The position numbers and the translations under genes were made by a program. Positions 1-13,215 of a stretch of 64,000 bases of DNA are shown here, one piece after another; positions within the stretch are counted from its first letter, which is position 1, and the number at the start of each line of letters is the position of its first letter. The notes beneath the pieces were generated by a model, which saw only the letters and a program-made list of their open reading frames with translations, was not told the origin of the DNA and searched no databases. Location: assembly GCA_034440615.1 (NCBI GenBank), contig JAOTOM010005106.1, positions 739,501 to 803,500 of the forward strand, given 5' to 3'. Source of the stretch: Ashinkailepas kermadecensis (taxonomy: Eukaryota; Arthropoda; Thecostraca; Neolepadidae).

Positions 1-480
1 CTTCCAGGAATCTTTCAGCTGTGGTAGTCAGTTGGTGCAGAGGAGCTTTCTCTGACGGCAGCGATAATGCTGCCCAATCCTGCGGCAGCCGTTTAAAAAA
101 TGGTCTTTGACAGCTCACGGACTTGTAGAGCATCCCGTATTGTACCTAGTTCTGAGTGCATCCACAGGAGCAGTTGGAACGGCTGCTGGTCTCCGAGCTG
201 CTGACGGGACAATAGGGCTTCCAGGAGGGCCACTCGCGATTGCGCCAACCTACTCCTCAGGGCGTCAATGAGGGTCACGAAACTGGGCGTCTTGGACGAG
301 ATAATATCCGCACCTGCGTGGCGATCGACACAGAAAGGTTTGCTACCAGTAGGTCGAACTTGGTGCTGTCTTCTTGAATTCCAGCCACCCGAAATGCACA
401 GTTCGTCTGCGTCGGCTAGAGGTCTGTCTTCTCCGGAGAAAGGGAAAAAACTGTGATAGCCTGAACGCGGCCAGCTGTTG
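1..480 (-). pseudogene. Ty3/Gypsy-type gag fragment, frameshifted
   Basis: Read on the minus strand, about 395 down to 1 gives a capsid-like helical region in pieces. Near 390-310 one frame reads FRVAGIQEDSTKFDLLVANL. A second frame (about 310-93) continues with a Leu-rich stretch including LLSRQQLGDQQPFQLLLWM. A third frame (about 110-1) reads FFKRLPQDWAALSLPSEKA. This order, a 'D(S)TKF..L(V)..L' block, then an 'LGD..P..LL..M' block, then an 'F..RLP' block, is typical of Ty3/Gypsy Gag capsid domains in arthropods. At least two frame changes and a stop separate the blocks, so it is a dead copy, and it is cut by the window edge. No protease, polymerase or LTR was found nearby. The family call is by pattern recognition only. 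Confidence 0.5.
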
Positions 481-499
481 GCTTGCAGATGCAGGAGTC

Positions 500-1240
500 A
501 TGGGCATTTACAGGGGGGGGTAACTGGGGGTTTGTGCCTCCCTCCTATGGAAGATGGCCGCTCCTCCGGCCGGGAAAAGGCGCTCATCCGGGAAGGCTCG
601 AGTGAACCCCCTATATTTTTTTTCGTCAGAAGCGCCCCTCCGAGATAAAAAGACGCCTCTTCAGTGTGCTCGAATGGACCCCGCTCGATTTTTTTCGGCC
701 AGAGGCTCCCCTCGGAAGGAAAAGACGGAACCAGGCAGGAGCGAGTTCAGAAATTTCCATGAGGGGAAATTAGTCTCAGGAGGGGCGCGCCTAGATGAGA
801 AAAAAAATTGACGGATTGGGTGCACTCGGGCCTTCCCAGAGGGGCACCTTTACCTTCCAAGGTGCGCATCTGGCTGAACAATTCGGGGGTTCACTCGAAC
901 ACATTGGATAGGGGTCTTTTCCTTCCAAGGAGCACCTCTGGTTGAATAATTCGATGGGGATGCACTCGAGCACACCAAAAGGGCACCTTTTCCTCTGAGA
1001 GGGACGAGTCTGACTGGAAAATTCGATGGGGTTGTACTCGAGCTTTCCCGGTGTGGAACATTTTCCCGGCCGAAGGGGCGTCAACTTCCATGTCGGCACA
1101 TATGCCTTCAGTGCCACCCCTGTATCCACCCCTGCCTCCAAGTACTTTTGTAGTGGCGCCCATCCAAAGAAATGGCACCCCTTCAGACAAGTGCCCCATG
1201 ACAATTCCTGAATCCGCCCCTGGCAGGAGTCCCTGGCGCT
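500..1240. repeat. Interspersed GC-rich repeat with ~60 bp internal subrepeats (copy 1)
   Basis: The left part (about 540-760) reads plus and the right part (about 800-1235) reads minus. It is built from degenerate units that combine a 'gtgctcgagtg.accccntcgaattttt' theme, an 'agaggc.cccct' theme and a 'ggaaggaaaagac' theme. It ends at 1210-1225 with the reverse complement of 'caggggcggattcagg'. Related copies lie at about 5938-6240 and 13549-13870. No convincing coding sequence; the open frames across it are by-products of the subrepeats. Confidence 0.55.
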
Positions 1241-3470
1241 GACAGGGCGGCCGCGCCGCGGACGTCAAAATGTTGGGTTTCGACAATTCCTTTTTTTGCA
1301 CATCCTCGTCATTTTCCCGGGGCTACAACATGGTATATGATCCATCACCCGATGCCCAAACTTCAGCGAATCAGACGGCTAGAGAGTGATGCACATTTGA
1401 TGCCTTGTACTGCACTTTCCTGCTGTTCTTCCCGCCTTCGCGTTCGCAGAAACCACGCTTGCTCACATGTGGCCAGGTTTTGTTCCCAGCATTGCTTTTC
1501 CCCTGGACGTGCGCACCGGCTTTTTCATAGATAGTTGTGCAGTCTCACACCCTCAACACGACCTCAACATTGATAGTCCACGTAGCAAGTGTGCGTCTGT
1601 GATAATACGGGCAGCAAGTGTGCATCTGCAAGGTTTTCGTTTGACGTTGATGACGACGGGCCCAATTCAATATCGACATTTGTTCTGCTACTTGAGTTTA
1701 GAAACGCTACAAGACATGGATCGAGCTCCCTTTTGCATCGCTCACGACGGGAACTTCATTTCACCACATGCATTCCCTTATTAGTAGGGTACTGGTACTG
1801 GTAACGGGGTTGAGGCTAAAGGGGGTGTGATATGATCGGTTTCAGGGGTGTGATATGGTCACACATATGCATTTGTACATCTTGGTGTTGTAGTCTGACG
1901 GTTGGTGGGACACCGCAGCAGATGGCAAATGACGGTGTCGTTCCTAAATACTTCTGAGTTGTGTGTTATGTGCCCTCAGATTATTAAAGGCGTGAAGGCG
2001 TTGTATTATTTTCTTCATCAGTTAATTTTGCAACAGCCAGCACCCCTTTATATTTTCATGACAAGTCACTAGAATTTGAAGACCAGGATTTGCCTGATTT
2101 GATTTAGATTGCCAGATATAGCCATACTTGGCATGTATTCGTCCACAGACGTTTCCCAAGCAGCGTTCACCTTACGAGTTTACTCTGGCTGTTCAGACAA
2201 AGTGAGCGAGCTTTCCGAGCGAACGCAGTGATACAAATGTTAAAACCCACTTGGTCTTGCTTGCTTGGATTTTGAAGACATCTTGAACTCGGCCTCTTTC
2301 CATGTGATATTGGTATGAGATGAACTGGCGTGAAGACGGTGCGTTAGGTAGATTTAACTGGCAACTGTACTTTATAAGTATTAAATATTTCCATTCTTCA
2401 CCATCAAGAAAGAACACATCAATATGACCTGAAATCGATTAAAAAGTTAGATATAAGAACTCCACATTTTATATTGAATGTCCGAACGCAGTCCGCTCCA
2501 CTGTCTCCGTCTGTGTACTGCATGATGGTATGACCGGAGCCATTATTCCCTACCTGGGAGTATTTCTGTGTGTCTTGCCTACAAATATTAATATTAATAA
2601 TATATTAATTGTTCGCCATCCCGCATGTGTGTTGGTTAGCTCGTATATTATTCGTTGATATATGAACAACGACGGAAATGTGGTTGGGGAACTCTTGCAC
2701 ACTGATAGAACGGAGCGTATCGAAAATTGCATTCCCTGTTCTTTTGTCGGGCTTTCAATTGAGTCGGACAATTGTATACCCCTTAAGTGATAACCTGGTC
2801 TTCCAGACGTGTGGTTGTATTTTTATCTTTATCTTCAGTATCACATCAATTGCAAATTTATCATATCAGCAGACTAAGTGGCCTAAATTTAGCATACGAA
2901 CATAATTCAGGACAGGATCGATTAACACGAGCGCCGAAGGGCCTCTCACATAACACGCACAGGAGGGGGGGGGAGGTGATTCGGTCCCTGCCCCTAAGAT
3001 TCCGGGAACTACTAACACAATTTGGAGGATAGATTGTGGATGTAGTGATCTCGCTTCAGTACAAATGTCATGACCCTAGGCTTTTAAGGTCAAATGAAGT
3101 CGTGATCGGCTGCCTCACCACACTGCCGCTCCACCGTACCGACGAAGTCTTTGTGACCTTGAACGCTCGACGCCCCCGGCCTGGTTGACCGATTTGGCAC
3201 CCCGCAATTCCTATATTTACTGACGGATTTCGATTTTGTGTTGCATAGGATGCGCTTGTTGATTTTTTTCTTTCAAAGTTACAACATTGCATAACAATAT
3301 CGCCGCCCGTTTATGAGATAATGTAAAAAAACAGAAGCGGGCGGATTCCGCCCCCCCCCCACTCCTTCCGTGCGCGTGTGAAACAGCCACATCTTATACC
3401 TACATCAATCTTGCGGCACTTTGCCCCCTCAATAATTTTCATAAAACAACATCTATGCTGCTTAGTCTAC
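1241..3470. other. No recognisable feature
   Basis: Non-coding sequence with only short chance frames. A poly-G run at about 2965 and a poly-C run at about 3351 are the only low-complexity marks. No splice-flanked conserved exon was recognised on either strand. Confidence 0.4.
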
Positions 3471-3543
3471 GCCTGGCTGTTATCATCGAGAGACCTCTCC
3501 ATGCAGAGAACATCTCCCGCTCCCATGTTCAGAACCCCCTCTT

Positions 3544-3740
3544 AACACAGTATATCCGCGTACTCGGCTACTGTGGCATCTCCCGGCTCCCTGTGGTATA
3601 GCTCTGAGCCCGCTGCACTTCTGTAACACAGTATAGTCCATGGTCTCGGTACGGTGGCATCTCCCGGCTCCCTGCTGGTCCTGTGGTATAGCTCTGAACC
3701 CGCTGCACCTCTGTAACACAGTATAGTCTGGGTCTGATGG
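3544..3740. repeat. Short tandem repeat, ~82-90 bp unit
   Basis: 'aacacagtata' recurs at about 3544, 3626 and 3715, and 'gtggtatagctctga' recurs at about 3593 and 3683. This gives two to two and a half units. The long minus-strand frames here are repeat by-products. Confidence 0.7.
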
Positions 3741-3844
3741 GTCAGATCTCGGTCCATGCGGTAGCTCTGGCTACTGTTAAGTGGCATGGTGCTCAGTTCT
3801 GGTGCATCTCAGTTCTGGTATCATCACTCGATCCCTTCAACACT

Positions 3845-4015
3845 GTCCAGACCATCGAGCTTCTCTCGGACCATGGCAGACATTCCCGTACCTGTCACAG
3901 CTCCACTGCTCTGGCATCAGTTAGGTCTCTATCCATTGCCGGACTCTTGAGCTCCTCACGGACATGGCAGACCTTCCTGTACCTGTCACAGGTCCATTGT
4001 TGCGGCACCAGCTAA
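3845..4015. repeat. Imperfect direct duplication, ~95 bp unit
   Basis: Two adjacent units share a Ser/Arg-poor non-coding pattern: 'catggcagac.ttcc.gtacctgtcacag' occurs at about 3872 and again at about 3963. Non-coding. Confidence 0.6.
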
Positions 4016-4020
4016 CCGTT

Positions 4021-5109
4021 CTCAGTTGCGGCATGCGACCAAATGTGTCTTCAATTGACAAGAAAATTGGGAAATTTTGAGATTTCAAATATAAGGAAGA
4101 AATCTTATGGACTCGTTGGCCCTCTCTTTTCACCTTTTTTGTGCACGAAAACATTAGTATGTAAGTATAGTCATGTAGTATAGATATGTTTCCAAACATG
4201 AGGACATGTGGCAGAAAAACGTCAAGCTCACATTTCATTTCAATACTTCTCTTCTACCAGTAGTACGTATATATTGTAGGTCAAGCGCAATATCAAGCAT
4301 CCTCCGCGTATATGCCCGTAACATTAGTTTCAATATTATCACCTTGACAACGTAAGATTATTTATCAAGTCAGCTGGGAGTTGGATGATGATTGATGAGC
4401 TACTTGACTTAGTGTGTGGTTAGATTGGTTGAAAAGATAGCATGCATCGAAATCTTGAGACGTGTCTCTCATGGCCTCTTTGTTGTTCTGTTTTCATCAC
4501 GTCAGTGTTATTGTGTTTTCGTCACGTTCGTGTTATTCTGTTTTCATCATGTCTGTGTTATTATTCTTTAATGACGATGGTGGTACACACATTCTATAAA
4601 TGTATGTACTTCTTCATCGCCCCTTCCAACACCAGCCGAACACAATCTCTATGAATAAAAAAAAATATTCCTCGTACTTGTCAGAGGTTCAGGTCCTGAC
4701 CTTATCATTTCTAAGTAGAACTATGCCGGAACCAGGAGGTGGGAGCAGGTGAGGGGAGGAAGGAGAGGGCCAACGAGCCCAGAAGTTTGTGCCCATCATT
4801 CTTCTCGCATCGTACCAAACCTGAGAGAATATTTGCGATTGGGTATGATTTTCCGTCCGACCACACTTCGTCTATTTCCAGTCATGTAAGCCCCGTAGGA
4901 TAGGACCGACAAGTTTATCTCTCTTTCCCCCTCTCTCTTTCTCTCTTCTCTCTCTTCCGCTCCATCCTCTTTCTCTTTCTCTTTGTGTGCTCTTTTTCTC
5001 TCTCGGTAAGCTCTACTATATTTTAATACATTTCAGGTTTTAAGACATCGCTACGTAAAAACATTGCAGAAGAAGCACTACGTTTACTAAGGATTAAAAG
5101 GAAGGTATG

Positions 5110-5154
<45 letters not shown>

Positions 5155-5521
5155 TTTAATTCAGGGTATCGCATAAAAAATGATGCAACTTCCAGAGGTT
5201 TTTCCGCGACCATGAAAAAAAACAGCGCATCAACGCGCTGCCGCTTGGTGTAGCTGATTGCGCATTCCTTGCCGACCTCACGGCATAAAATATTTCCAGT
5301 CATGTAAGGTCATGACATGCCCTGACTGGCGAAGGAGACATAATGTCATGCACGGGCAAGGGGTAAGCGTGGGCGACTTGGGGTAGTAGCGCCGCAGGGC
5401 GAGAACACCCTGCTCAGTACTCAGCGACTCAGTGGCCCAGTCTCGACTTTGATTCCGACTCAGGCGGGTGGTGGGCCGGCTGTGGCGCGTGGTGCAGAGC
5501 TGAGTGTGCCCCTGCCGGCAG
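4021..5521. other. Non-coding flank with simple repeats
   Basis: Contains a ~27 bp triplication built on 'tgttattctgttttcatca' (about 4476-4570), a CT-rich tract (about 4914-5010) and an (AT)n microsatellite at 5108-5151. Upstream exons of the chitin-binding gene, including any signal peptide exon, were looked for here and not recognised. Confidence 0.5.
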
Positions 5522-5739
5522 TCCTGATGGCGACGTGTCGAGTCCAGGCGGGGACCAGGGACCCGCGCTTCACCGGTGACCCGCAGATCGACTGGGAGTT
5601 CGACCCCAACTACCCGCGGGAGCTGCGCGGCTACAACATGACCGGCTACCCGTTCTTCAGCCGGGTGCCCAACAAAATGGAGTTCTCGTGCCAAGATCGC
5701 ATCGACGGCTTCTACGCCAACATCAAGTACAAGTGCCAG
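5522..5739 (+). CDS. Chitin-binding (peritrophin-A/CBM14-like) protein, exon with first half of the domain
   Basis: This is the first recognisable exon of a secreted chitin-binding protein. The frame reads about 72 codons and ends at KCQ with a 'gtgagg' donor at 5740 (phase 0). The exon encodes a Tyr/Asp/Pro-rich lead-in (WEFDPNYPRELRGYNMTGYP) and then the first two cysteines of a chitin-binding type 2 domain: FSC, 14 residues, KC. The acceptor is placed at 'ccggcag' before 5522. An alternative at 'gtccag' before 5548 would give phase 0. No signal peptide is encoded here, so at least one upstream exon is missing or unrecognised. The role is inferred from the CBM14 family: binding chitin in cuticle or extracellular matrix. 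Its domain continues directly in the exon at 8477. Confidence 0.85.
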
Positions 5740-5937
5740 GTGAGGGTACCGATCGTGAGAGCAGCTGGGCTCCGACTGAGCCGGGTGCTTACCTGTCGGC
5801 CACTTCCTGATGAAAATCCTAACCACTCTCCTGATTATAATAGCGGTATCTCGTAGTGCAGGCTGCTGCATTTTTCGACACCAGTTTGGTAATGTGCTTG
5901 ACTCGGTATACTGCATCCAGCATACCAGATTCATTCA

Positions 5938-6240
5938 GGTCAGGGGCGGGCACAGGGGGGGGGGACGGGCACTGGGGACATGTGCCCCCCCCCCCTGGAA
6001 AGGTGACACACTTCCGGCCGGGAAAAGGCGCTGCACAGGGAACCTTGAGTGCACCCAGTTCCGCTCGACGGATTTTTTTCAGCCAACAACGCCCCTCTGG
6101 GAGGAAAAGACGACGGTGCAGTATGCTTGAGTTCACCTTCTCTCCCGCTCAACGAATTTATCCACCGAAGGCGTCCCTCCAGAACTTTCACAGTGGCACC
6201 CCTCCAGACGATTCCCCCGATGGAAATTCCTCGATGCGCC
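5938..6240. repeat. Interspersed GC-rich repeat (copy 2)
   Basis: Begins with 'caggggcgggcacagggg' and poly-G/poly-C runs. It carries the same 'ccggccgggaaaaggcgc' and 'ctgggaggaaaagac' modules seen at 540-760. Non-coding. Confidence 0.6.
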
Positions 6241-6563
6241 TCTGCTGCATGTAGCAACAACTTAGTGCGTGATTCGCATTCATTACAAGCTAAGCAGTAA
6301 TATCCTGGTGACCTTCAAAGGCTAGACAGGGAACTTGTCTAACGATTGCAAACTGAAAGGATTCCACTTTCTCACGGGACAGCTTGCGGATGCGAATTGC
6401 GAGGGTGCAATAGCTTAAACAGCCAACACGTTGCATGACACATATGTTCTGCAAACAAAACCTCAGAGCCTTACCAGGCGAACATAGTGCAAAGGTCACA
6501 ACCAGCTTGCAATCGTTGGAAGTTGGCCTCCCACGCCGTGTCTGAGAACCTGTTTTGAATTAT

Positions 6564-6898
<335 letters not shown>

Positions 6899-8476
6899 CC
6901 TGGCGTCGTGTCAACTGTTTTGTTTCACGGCCATCCCATTACAATGCGCATTTGCCGGCGCACACGTGGTGTCCATGTGTCATTCACGTGTCGCCCACGT
7001 GGTCCTCACGTGACCGTCCCAGCTTCCACCGTGTCCCGCACAATCACTCTCCTGCGCTGCGTCGCCGTGCCGACCCAGGTCGCCTCCTGGGGCACTACAC
7101 CCCACTCATCCAGCACCGATAACCGTAGACGCCTGGAGAAAATGTCGATTTTACCGTCAGATTGAATACGACTTTTCTCATGCCTTTCTGCGGCGGCCGT
7201 GTCCGCAAACCCGAACGCATGGCGTTGTTCAGACATGCCGTGCTGCGGCCGGTCGAGCCGACGCTCCGCTACGGTGAACGTACAGAGCTGAGAGCAGTCA
7301 CAGGTGCAGGCTATTGCAGAGCGTCACCACCATGTTAACCAACGTCGCCGCACACCCGATCCACGTCACGGCGGCCGCCGTTTCATTACACGCGTCGCAG
7401 ATGCTCAAATGCATTACACGCGTCTCAGGTGCTGCGACAACCTCGCGCTGCAGGCGCACCTGCTGCGCCGGTGGGCACCACGAACTCGCCCTGCAACCCT
7501 ACCCCGCACCATGGCCGCGCACTGGGCGCAGCTTCGCTATTAGAACAGAGTAATCCTGGGCCTACCGTACTACTCTCGGCCTCGGTCGTGTGCCGCGAGT
7601 CCAGTCAAGGAGCGTAGCGTCCGGTCTGCCGTCTGGACCTTTGTAAGACGTGTCTGCGCATTGTTTGAATACGCACGGGCTTTCTTCTTTCATTTCGCCG
7701 TCACCGTTGAAGGCATACAATGTCGAGCGAAAGCCGCTCGGACGTTCGTAGCTGTCGTCATTCACTGGAGGTTAGCTGTTCGCCGCCTGCACGGCGCACC
7801 AACGAAATGCTCCTGTCGTTTCATGGAGCAGCAGCGTGCCGGCGGCAAACACTTGCCCCGTTTACATGAAGAGCGAGACTTCTGAATACAATGCGATTAC
7901 AAACAAACGGACGAACCTATTGCTCTTGCAAACGGCCTTCTGACATATCAACATATCCGAGAAGTTGGCAATATTTCCGCCAGTTGTCCTAATCGCATCA
8001 CATTCGGAAGCTTGGCTGCTCATGCAGACGGGGTAACTGGTAGACGCAGCCATGGTCTGGCAGCGCGAGGTAGAACATACTATCGATTGGATTATCGGAG
8101 CGGACTGGATTGGATTTGAATCGGACTGAATGCTATTCTGATAAAATCGTCGTACCTTAATTTAACTTTGTTTGATCACTGAGCTACACTGTCGCTCCGC
8201 TTGCCGTAACGTTTTCTGTAGGACGGGTTGGACTTGGGCTATCGTTTTGATTGTCAATCGATTTTTATTGCATGTTGATTGATCTTGCTCGGAGTGAAAT
8301 TTGTGAAATAATTTCACTCCGTGATGCTCTAGCGGGAGGTAAACACGACGAAACTGAACAGACTGTCATTGACTGCTGCTCAAGCGTGATATCAGTACGG
8401 AAAGGCGGGGCGATACCCCCACTCCGCAGGAGGGGGATACAACACCCTGTTGACACTGTCGCCGCTGCCGCCCCAG

Positions 8477-8610
8477 GTGTACCATCACTGCCTGTACAAC
8501 GTGCGGCAAGACTTCCTCTGCGCAAACTACACGGTGTTCGACATGAGCACGTTCATCTGCCAGTTTATCAATGCAGTGGACTGTGAAAACTCGGACAAAT
8601 TCATCCACCG
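8477..8610 (+). CDS. Chitin-binding protein, exon with second half of the CBM14-like domain
   Basis: Starts in phase 0 after 'cgccccag' and reads VYHHCLYNVRQDFLC onward, ending ...DKFIH plus two bases of an Arg codon before 'gtgagt' at 8611. Joined in frame to the previous exon, the six cysteines are spaced C-x14-C-x5-C-x9-C-x12-C-x7-C, which fits the peritrophin-A (chitin-binding type 2) pattern. Aromatic residues around the second to fourth cysteines (Y, H-H, Y, F) are where family members contact chitin. The split codon (CG|A) is completed by the next exon. This is the only chitin-binding domain found in the window, so the protein looks like a single-domain member with a long disordered tail. 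Confidence 0.9.
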
Positions 8611-9004
8611 GTGAGTAATCCACAACAGAGGACTGTGTGACATCCATCAGTGTAGTGGATCCGAGCCAGCTGGTGTCAGTACCGTGGCCAGTGCCAGGTG
8701 GACAGTCTGATCTTGTCATTAGCTGACAGAGTCCCACTATGGTGATAGATGACAGTGGACCGACCGTCCGACACCATCCCTCAACTGACAGGGACCCACT
8801 TTGGAGATGGATCACAGTCGGATATGGGTCAGATTTACCCCTGGCACAGAGTTCGTAGGCCGATTCACTATCTGACGCAAGGTCGGAAATCCGCTACCAG
8901 ATGACCTTAGTCTGATCCGCCTGATGCAACGTCAAAGCATCAACCTAGCCTGCCACTGAGACCGACGGCTGTGTTCGTCCCTGTGGTACAATACCCATGC
9001 CATA

Positions 9005-9215
9005 TTCTTCAGTCTGCTAGATCAGAACTCTGCCCCAACTCTGATCCACAGCCGAGACTCTGTCCTCCCCTCTGATCCACAGCCCGGGCTCTGTCTCACA
9101 CCTGATCCACGTCCGAGACTGTCCTACCTGGAATCCACGACGCGAACTCCACCCTGCCCTTGATCCACGACCGGGACTCTGCCCAATCTCTGATGAACGG
9201 CCGGGACTGCGACCT
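9005..9215. repeat. ~32 bp minisatellite, about 6-7 units, intron 2 of the chitin-binding gene
   Basis: Degenerate units combine 'ctgatccac', 'cgggactctg' and 'ccc'. They end about 45-50 bp before the exon acceptor at 9258. The rest of intron 2 (8611-9258) shows only weak 'tgacag' and 'gacccac' repetition. Confidence 0.75.
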
Positions 9216-9258
9216 ACATGTGGTACTGGGTCGGGCCGTGACCTCGCACCTGTTACAG

Positions 9259-9703
9259 AAACGAGCCTCTCTACAAACAAACCACCACAATACGGCCGCG
9301 CCGCAAACGGCCGTTCCAGCAGCGACCCGTCGACTACGACTACTACTACTACAGCGACTACCCCGACTACCTGTACGACGAGCCGGCGGCTGACACCACC
9401 ACCACCACCACTACCACCACCACCACGACCACCCGGCGTCCGCTGCGAAGGCGGCGGCCGGGCGGAAGTCGGCTGCAGCGGCCGGGCCGCCGGCGCCGGC
9501 CTGGCCGCCGTCCGGTCAGACCTCGGCCGCCGCCCGTCTACGACTACCCGGACTACCCGGCCGAGGAGGCAGCACCGGCACCAGCACGGACATCAGCACC
9601 GGCGCCAGCCAAGCAGGCCGAGGCCAGGCCAGTCAACGACTACGTCGATTACGACGATGTTCCGGGCGCGCCGGCACCGACGGAGGCACCTGTACTGCAG
9701 CGG
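9259..9703 (+). CDS. Chitin-binding protein, low-complexity tail exon 1 (Thr, Arg/Pro, Tyr-rich)
   Basis: The acceptor 'ctgttacag' completes the split Arg codon, and the exon reads 148 further codons to 'CAGCGG' with donor 'gtgagc' at 9704 (phase 0). In order it encodes a Lys/Arg patch, a Tyr/Asp block (VDYDYYYYSDYPDYLYDEP), 13 consecutive Thr encoded mostly by ACC, an Arg/Pro/Gly-rich region, a VYDYPDYPAE module, an Ala/Pro linker and a VNDYVDYDDVP module. No globular fold is visible. Thr runs are typical mucin-like O-glycosylation sites. Clustered Tyr in Asp context could be sulphated or cross-linked in cuticle; both are inference. Base composition is far more GC-rich than the AT-rich intron that follows. 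Confidence 0.85.
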
Positions 9704-10244
9704 GTGAGCTAAGCAGACGATCAACTTACGAATGGGCTGGGCATGCTAAGAAGGCAAACCGGCTTCATGGCTACAACGCCATACACACGACGAATTCATT
9801 TTATTATGCAACGCGTATCTTACTCCTTGCGAATAACCCAATGACGTGAACCAATATCGCGACATGCATTTTTTTTCGTAATGCCGACCCCTGCTTCGCA
9901 TGCAGCAGCCTATCATATTTCGCTACATGCACTATTACAGACTCCACTGATATTGGGCTTTGCTATGGCCAGCTATCCAAAAGTTAGGACATCCAGCTTA
10001 GGAATGCCTCAGGATGTCAATACATACGCAGTCATTCTCCATACCTCCAGTTCAGTACAATTGGTTGCACCCTTGTTAACTGTCTTTCTTTTTTTGCAAT
10101 AGGCTACCACCAGTTATTAGTAGAAGTAGCCCCAAAAGCACCTCAGCTAGGTAGCAAACTAGTGACACCAAGGAACTCCTGGGGCCACATAGTGAAATGT
10201 GTTATGAGGGAAAAGGGAGAAATTGGATGCATGTACACATACCT

Positions 10245-10323
10245 GCATACACACACATGAAACATGCACATACACATATGCATTCAGACACACATACATG
10301 TACACACACACACACACATATAT

Positions 10324-10365
<42 letters not shown>

Positions 10366-10410
10366 TAACATATACGAACACACTTATGTACACACACACA
10401 TTTACGCATA
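10245..10410. repeat. (CA)n/(TA)n compound microsatellite
   Basis: CA-rich steps to about 10318, an alternating TA run to about 10364, then more CA-rich sequence. Frames with Tyr/Ile or Cys/Val alternation here are artefacts. Confidence 0.9.
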
Positions 10411-11832
10411 TGCATCATCACATATGCACACGCATGCTGATCTACCCTTAAGACTCACATACTCATATAACTACTTATATATAATCCCCTTGTTCATCTT
10501 GTATTAGGTGCATTATATCAAGGTTAATTTTGCTTGTCAGTTAGTTCCTGATTTATAAGTCGTTGAAATAAGCCCTGATAACTTTTTTTGTATAATTTCC
10601 TTCTTAATCGGTACATGATTATAAGAAGGCAATTTTGAACCAATAATACTATTCCAATTCTTGGTGCTGTAAATTATATGGAATGAAGTCCATATGATTT
10701 CGATGAAAAATGAACATGGAAATGATCAATATGCCATAAATTACTTGGTGATGAGCATTGGAACATGTTCATTATGACGATTGAAAATGTTTGATTAAGA
10801 AATATGTGTAGTAGTAAAATGATCTGTTTCTGTACAATATGAGGTAACTTCAAAATGCTATATTTCACAAATAATTAATTTGCATGGTATGCATAATGCT
10901 CAATGACACTCAATGCCCTTTTTGTATTTCAAAAGTCTGTCCAATCGTTTCGGAAAATTGCTTTGACATATTAATGCGCACTCATTTAAATATGGAAGAA
11001 TCAAGGTATTACATCAAAGTGCTAATTCACGATTTATGATAAAGTACTTTGCTCTTCCCATTATGCCTAGATTTCTGCTAGTTTTTGCAGCAACGTAAGC
11101 TATACGACATGGGTGTAACCACTGGGGGGGGGGCTGGGGGACATGTTCCCCCCCCCCCCCAATTTCTCAAAAGTGACGATTTTCACCATAATTTTTCCGT
11201 GTCCCCCCCCCCCCCACCAGCCTCAGCTACCTGAGTATGATCGCCGCAAATTTATACTTAACCATTTATAAAGTGAAAATATATATGCAAGAGAATCGCC
11301 AAATATACTAGAAACCGATCAAGCCAATCAACGGGCTTCACAGGCTATCTGTCGTCACAAAATCTCCGAATGGTAAATCAGCAAACGTTAGAAATTTCTG
11401 CTTCCAGACCATTCTTGAATAGCATGAACCTTGGCCCTCTTGTGTTTTCGTTTCTGTGGAAAATTGTGCTTCGCCAAGGAACAAATCTGCATTATCGCAA
11501 TGCTTTATTATAGTCCGAGGTTGCATTCCCCTGCGCATATATTGATATATTTTGAACAAACGTGACTCTGGGGCATCTTCAATCAATTAAATTTAATTCA
11601 ATCATCTTCATACATGTCCTTGGGTATCTTCAAGACCATGGAGGGGAGTCATGGGCAACCTTCAGCAGGTACGTCAAGTTAACGTGTTCAGCGACGTGTT
11701 CGCCAGAGGCGTATATGTATTGGCATCGGCATTCAGCGACGGGTTTAGGATCGTTCGAATCAATTACCACAAATGCTTCTGCTTGCACTGAACATGCTGG
11801 AAGCGGCTACATAGGTCTCACATTACCACCTT

Positions 11833-13215
11833 AACGGTCAAGGTCCAAGGCAAGCCGGTTTCTTCGGTTGCCTCCCATTTTTTTTCATTCAACCAAACCT
11901 GCCAAAATCTGGTATCAAGTAATAACCTGTGGTGGACCATCATGTAACATTTCAAACCGGTACACGTCAAGGACAAACTTCTAGGTCAAAGGTCAGCTGT
12001 ATTTATTAGAAGGCGACATTGAAGCGATATCGACCGAACGAGAGGTTCGGTTGCTATCGCTTCAATCTCCATCAAATGGACGCCATTCTAAGTGGCTTGC
12101 TATGCGGTATCAGAAAGCTAAGTAATCGAATTATTTGTCAAGGACAAAGGCAAAGTTGATCATCCGGTCCGCCCAATTTTCTTTCGTTTTCGCTCAAACC
12201 CATCCAAACTGGTATGAAGCAAAAATCAGTGGTGAACACTCGAGTAGCATTTCAAACCGGGACATGTCAAAGTCAAATATTTGATTGAGTTCTTCGATGA
12301 CGTCACGTTTCGTCGCTATGGCTTCAAATTGCATAACATTAATGTTATTCGACGTCGCTTGTTGTGTGGTATCAGAAAGTTGATAATTCGAAATAATCTC
12401 GACTGGTCAAATTTCAAACTGATCTCTTCGGTCGCCTCACTTCTTTTTGGTTTTCGCCCAAGCCTACCCAGATCCACAATCAAGCGATAGCCCATGGTGA
12501 ACCATCGAGTAACAATTTGAAACCGGGATATATGAAGGTCAAACTTCAAGGTCAAAGGCTAGTTAAAATTTTTGCGAAGTCCTCGCGATTCGTCGCTTGG
12601 GTTCAATTTGCATCAAGTGGATGTCAGTTGACACGGCTTGTGCCGTATTATAATGTTACCAAATCGAACTAATTTCAAAGGTCAAGGTCAAACTGATTTC
12701 TTTGGTCACCTCGCATTTTTTTCGTCGCCCTAACCTACCCACATTTGGTATCGAGCAATAGCTCGTGGTGCACCTCGAGTAACATTTCAAACTGGAACCT
12801 GTCAATTTCAAACCACAAGATCGAAAGATAGCTTAAATTGCTCGAAGTCCTCGCGCCCCGTCGCTATGACTTCAATTTTCATCAAGTGGGAGTCATTCGA
12901 CGTGCCGTGAGGTACTCTAGCAAACTGTTCAGAAATGACGTTAATTTTCAAAGTCAATGGTCGAGCTCATTTCTTCGGTCGCCCCGCGTTTCTTCGTTTT
13001 CTCCCAAAGCTACCCATGTTTGGCATCAAGAGATAGCCCGTGGGCAACAATCGAGCAACATTTCAACCCGGGACATGTCAGGTCAAGTCTAAAGGTCAAA
13101 GGTTAGGTTTAATTTTCAAAATATTCGCGTTTCGTCGCTATGGCTTCAATTTGCATTAAGTGGGTGTCATTCGACGTAGCTTGCCGTACGGTATTATAAT
13201 GTTAAGATATTAAAA
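11833..13215. repeat. Tandem array, ~265-300 bp unit, about five degenerate copies
   Basis: Each unit carries, in order, 'tcttcggtcgcct', 'tttcgcccaa.cctaccca', 'caatagcc.gtgg', 'gagtaacatttcaaacc', 'ggtcaaaggt' and 'cgtcgctatggcttcaat'. Landmarks fall near 11850, 12150, 12430, 12700 and 12970. It lies wholly inside the TIR element. No coding potential. Confidence 0.8.
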
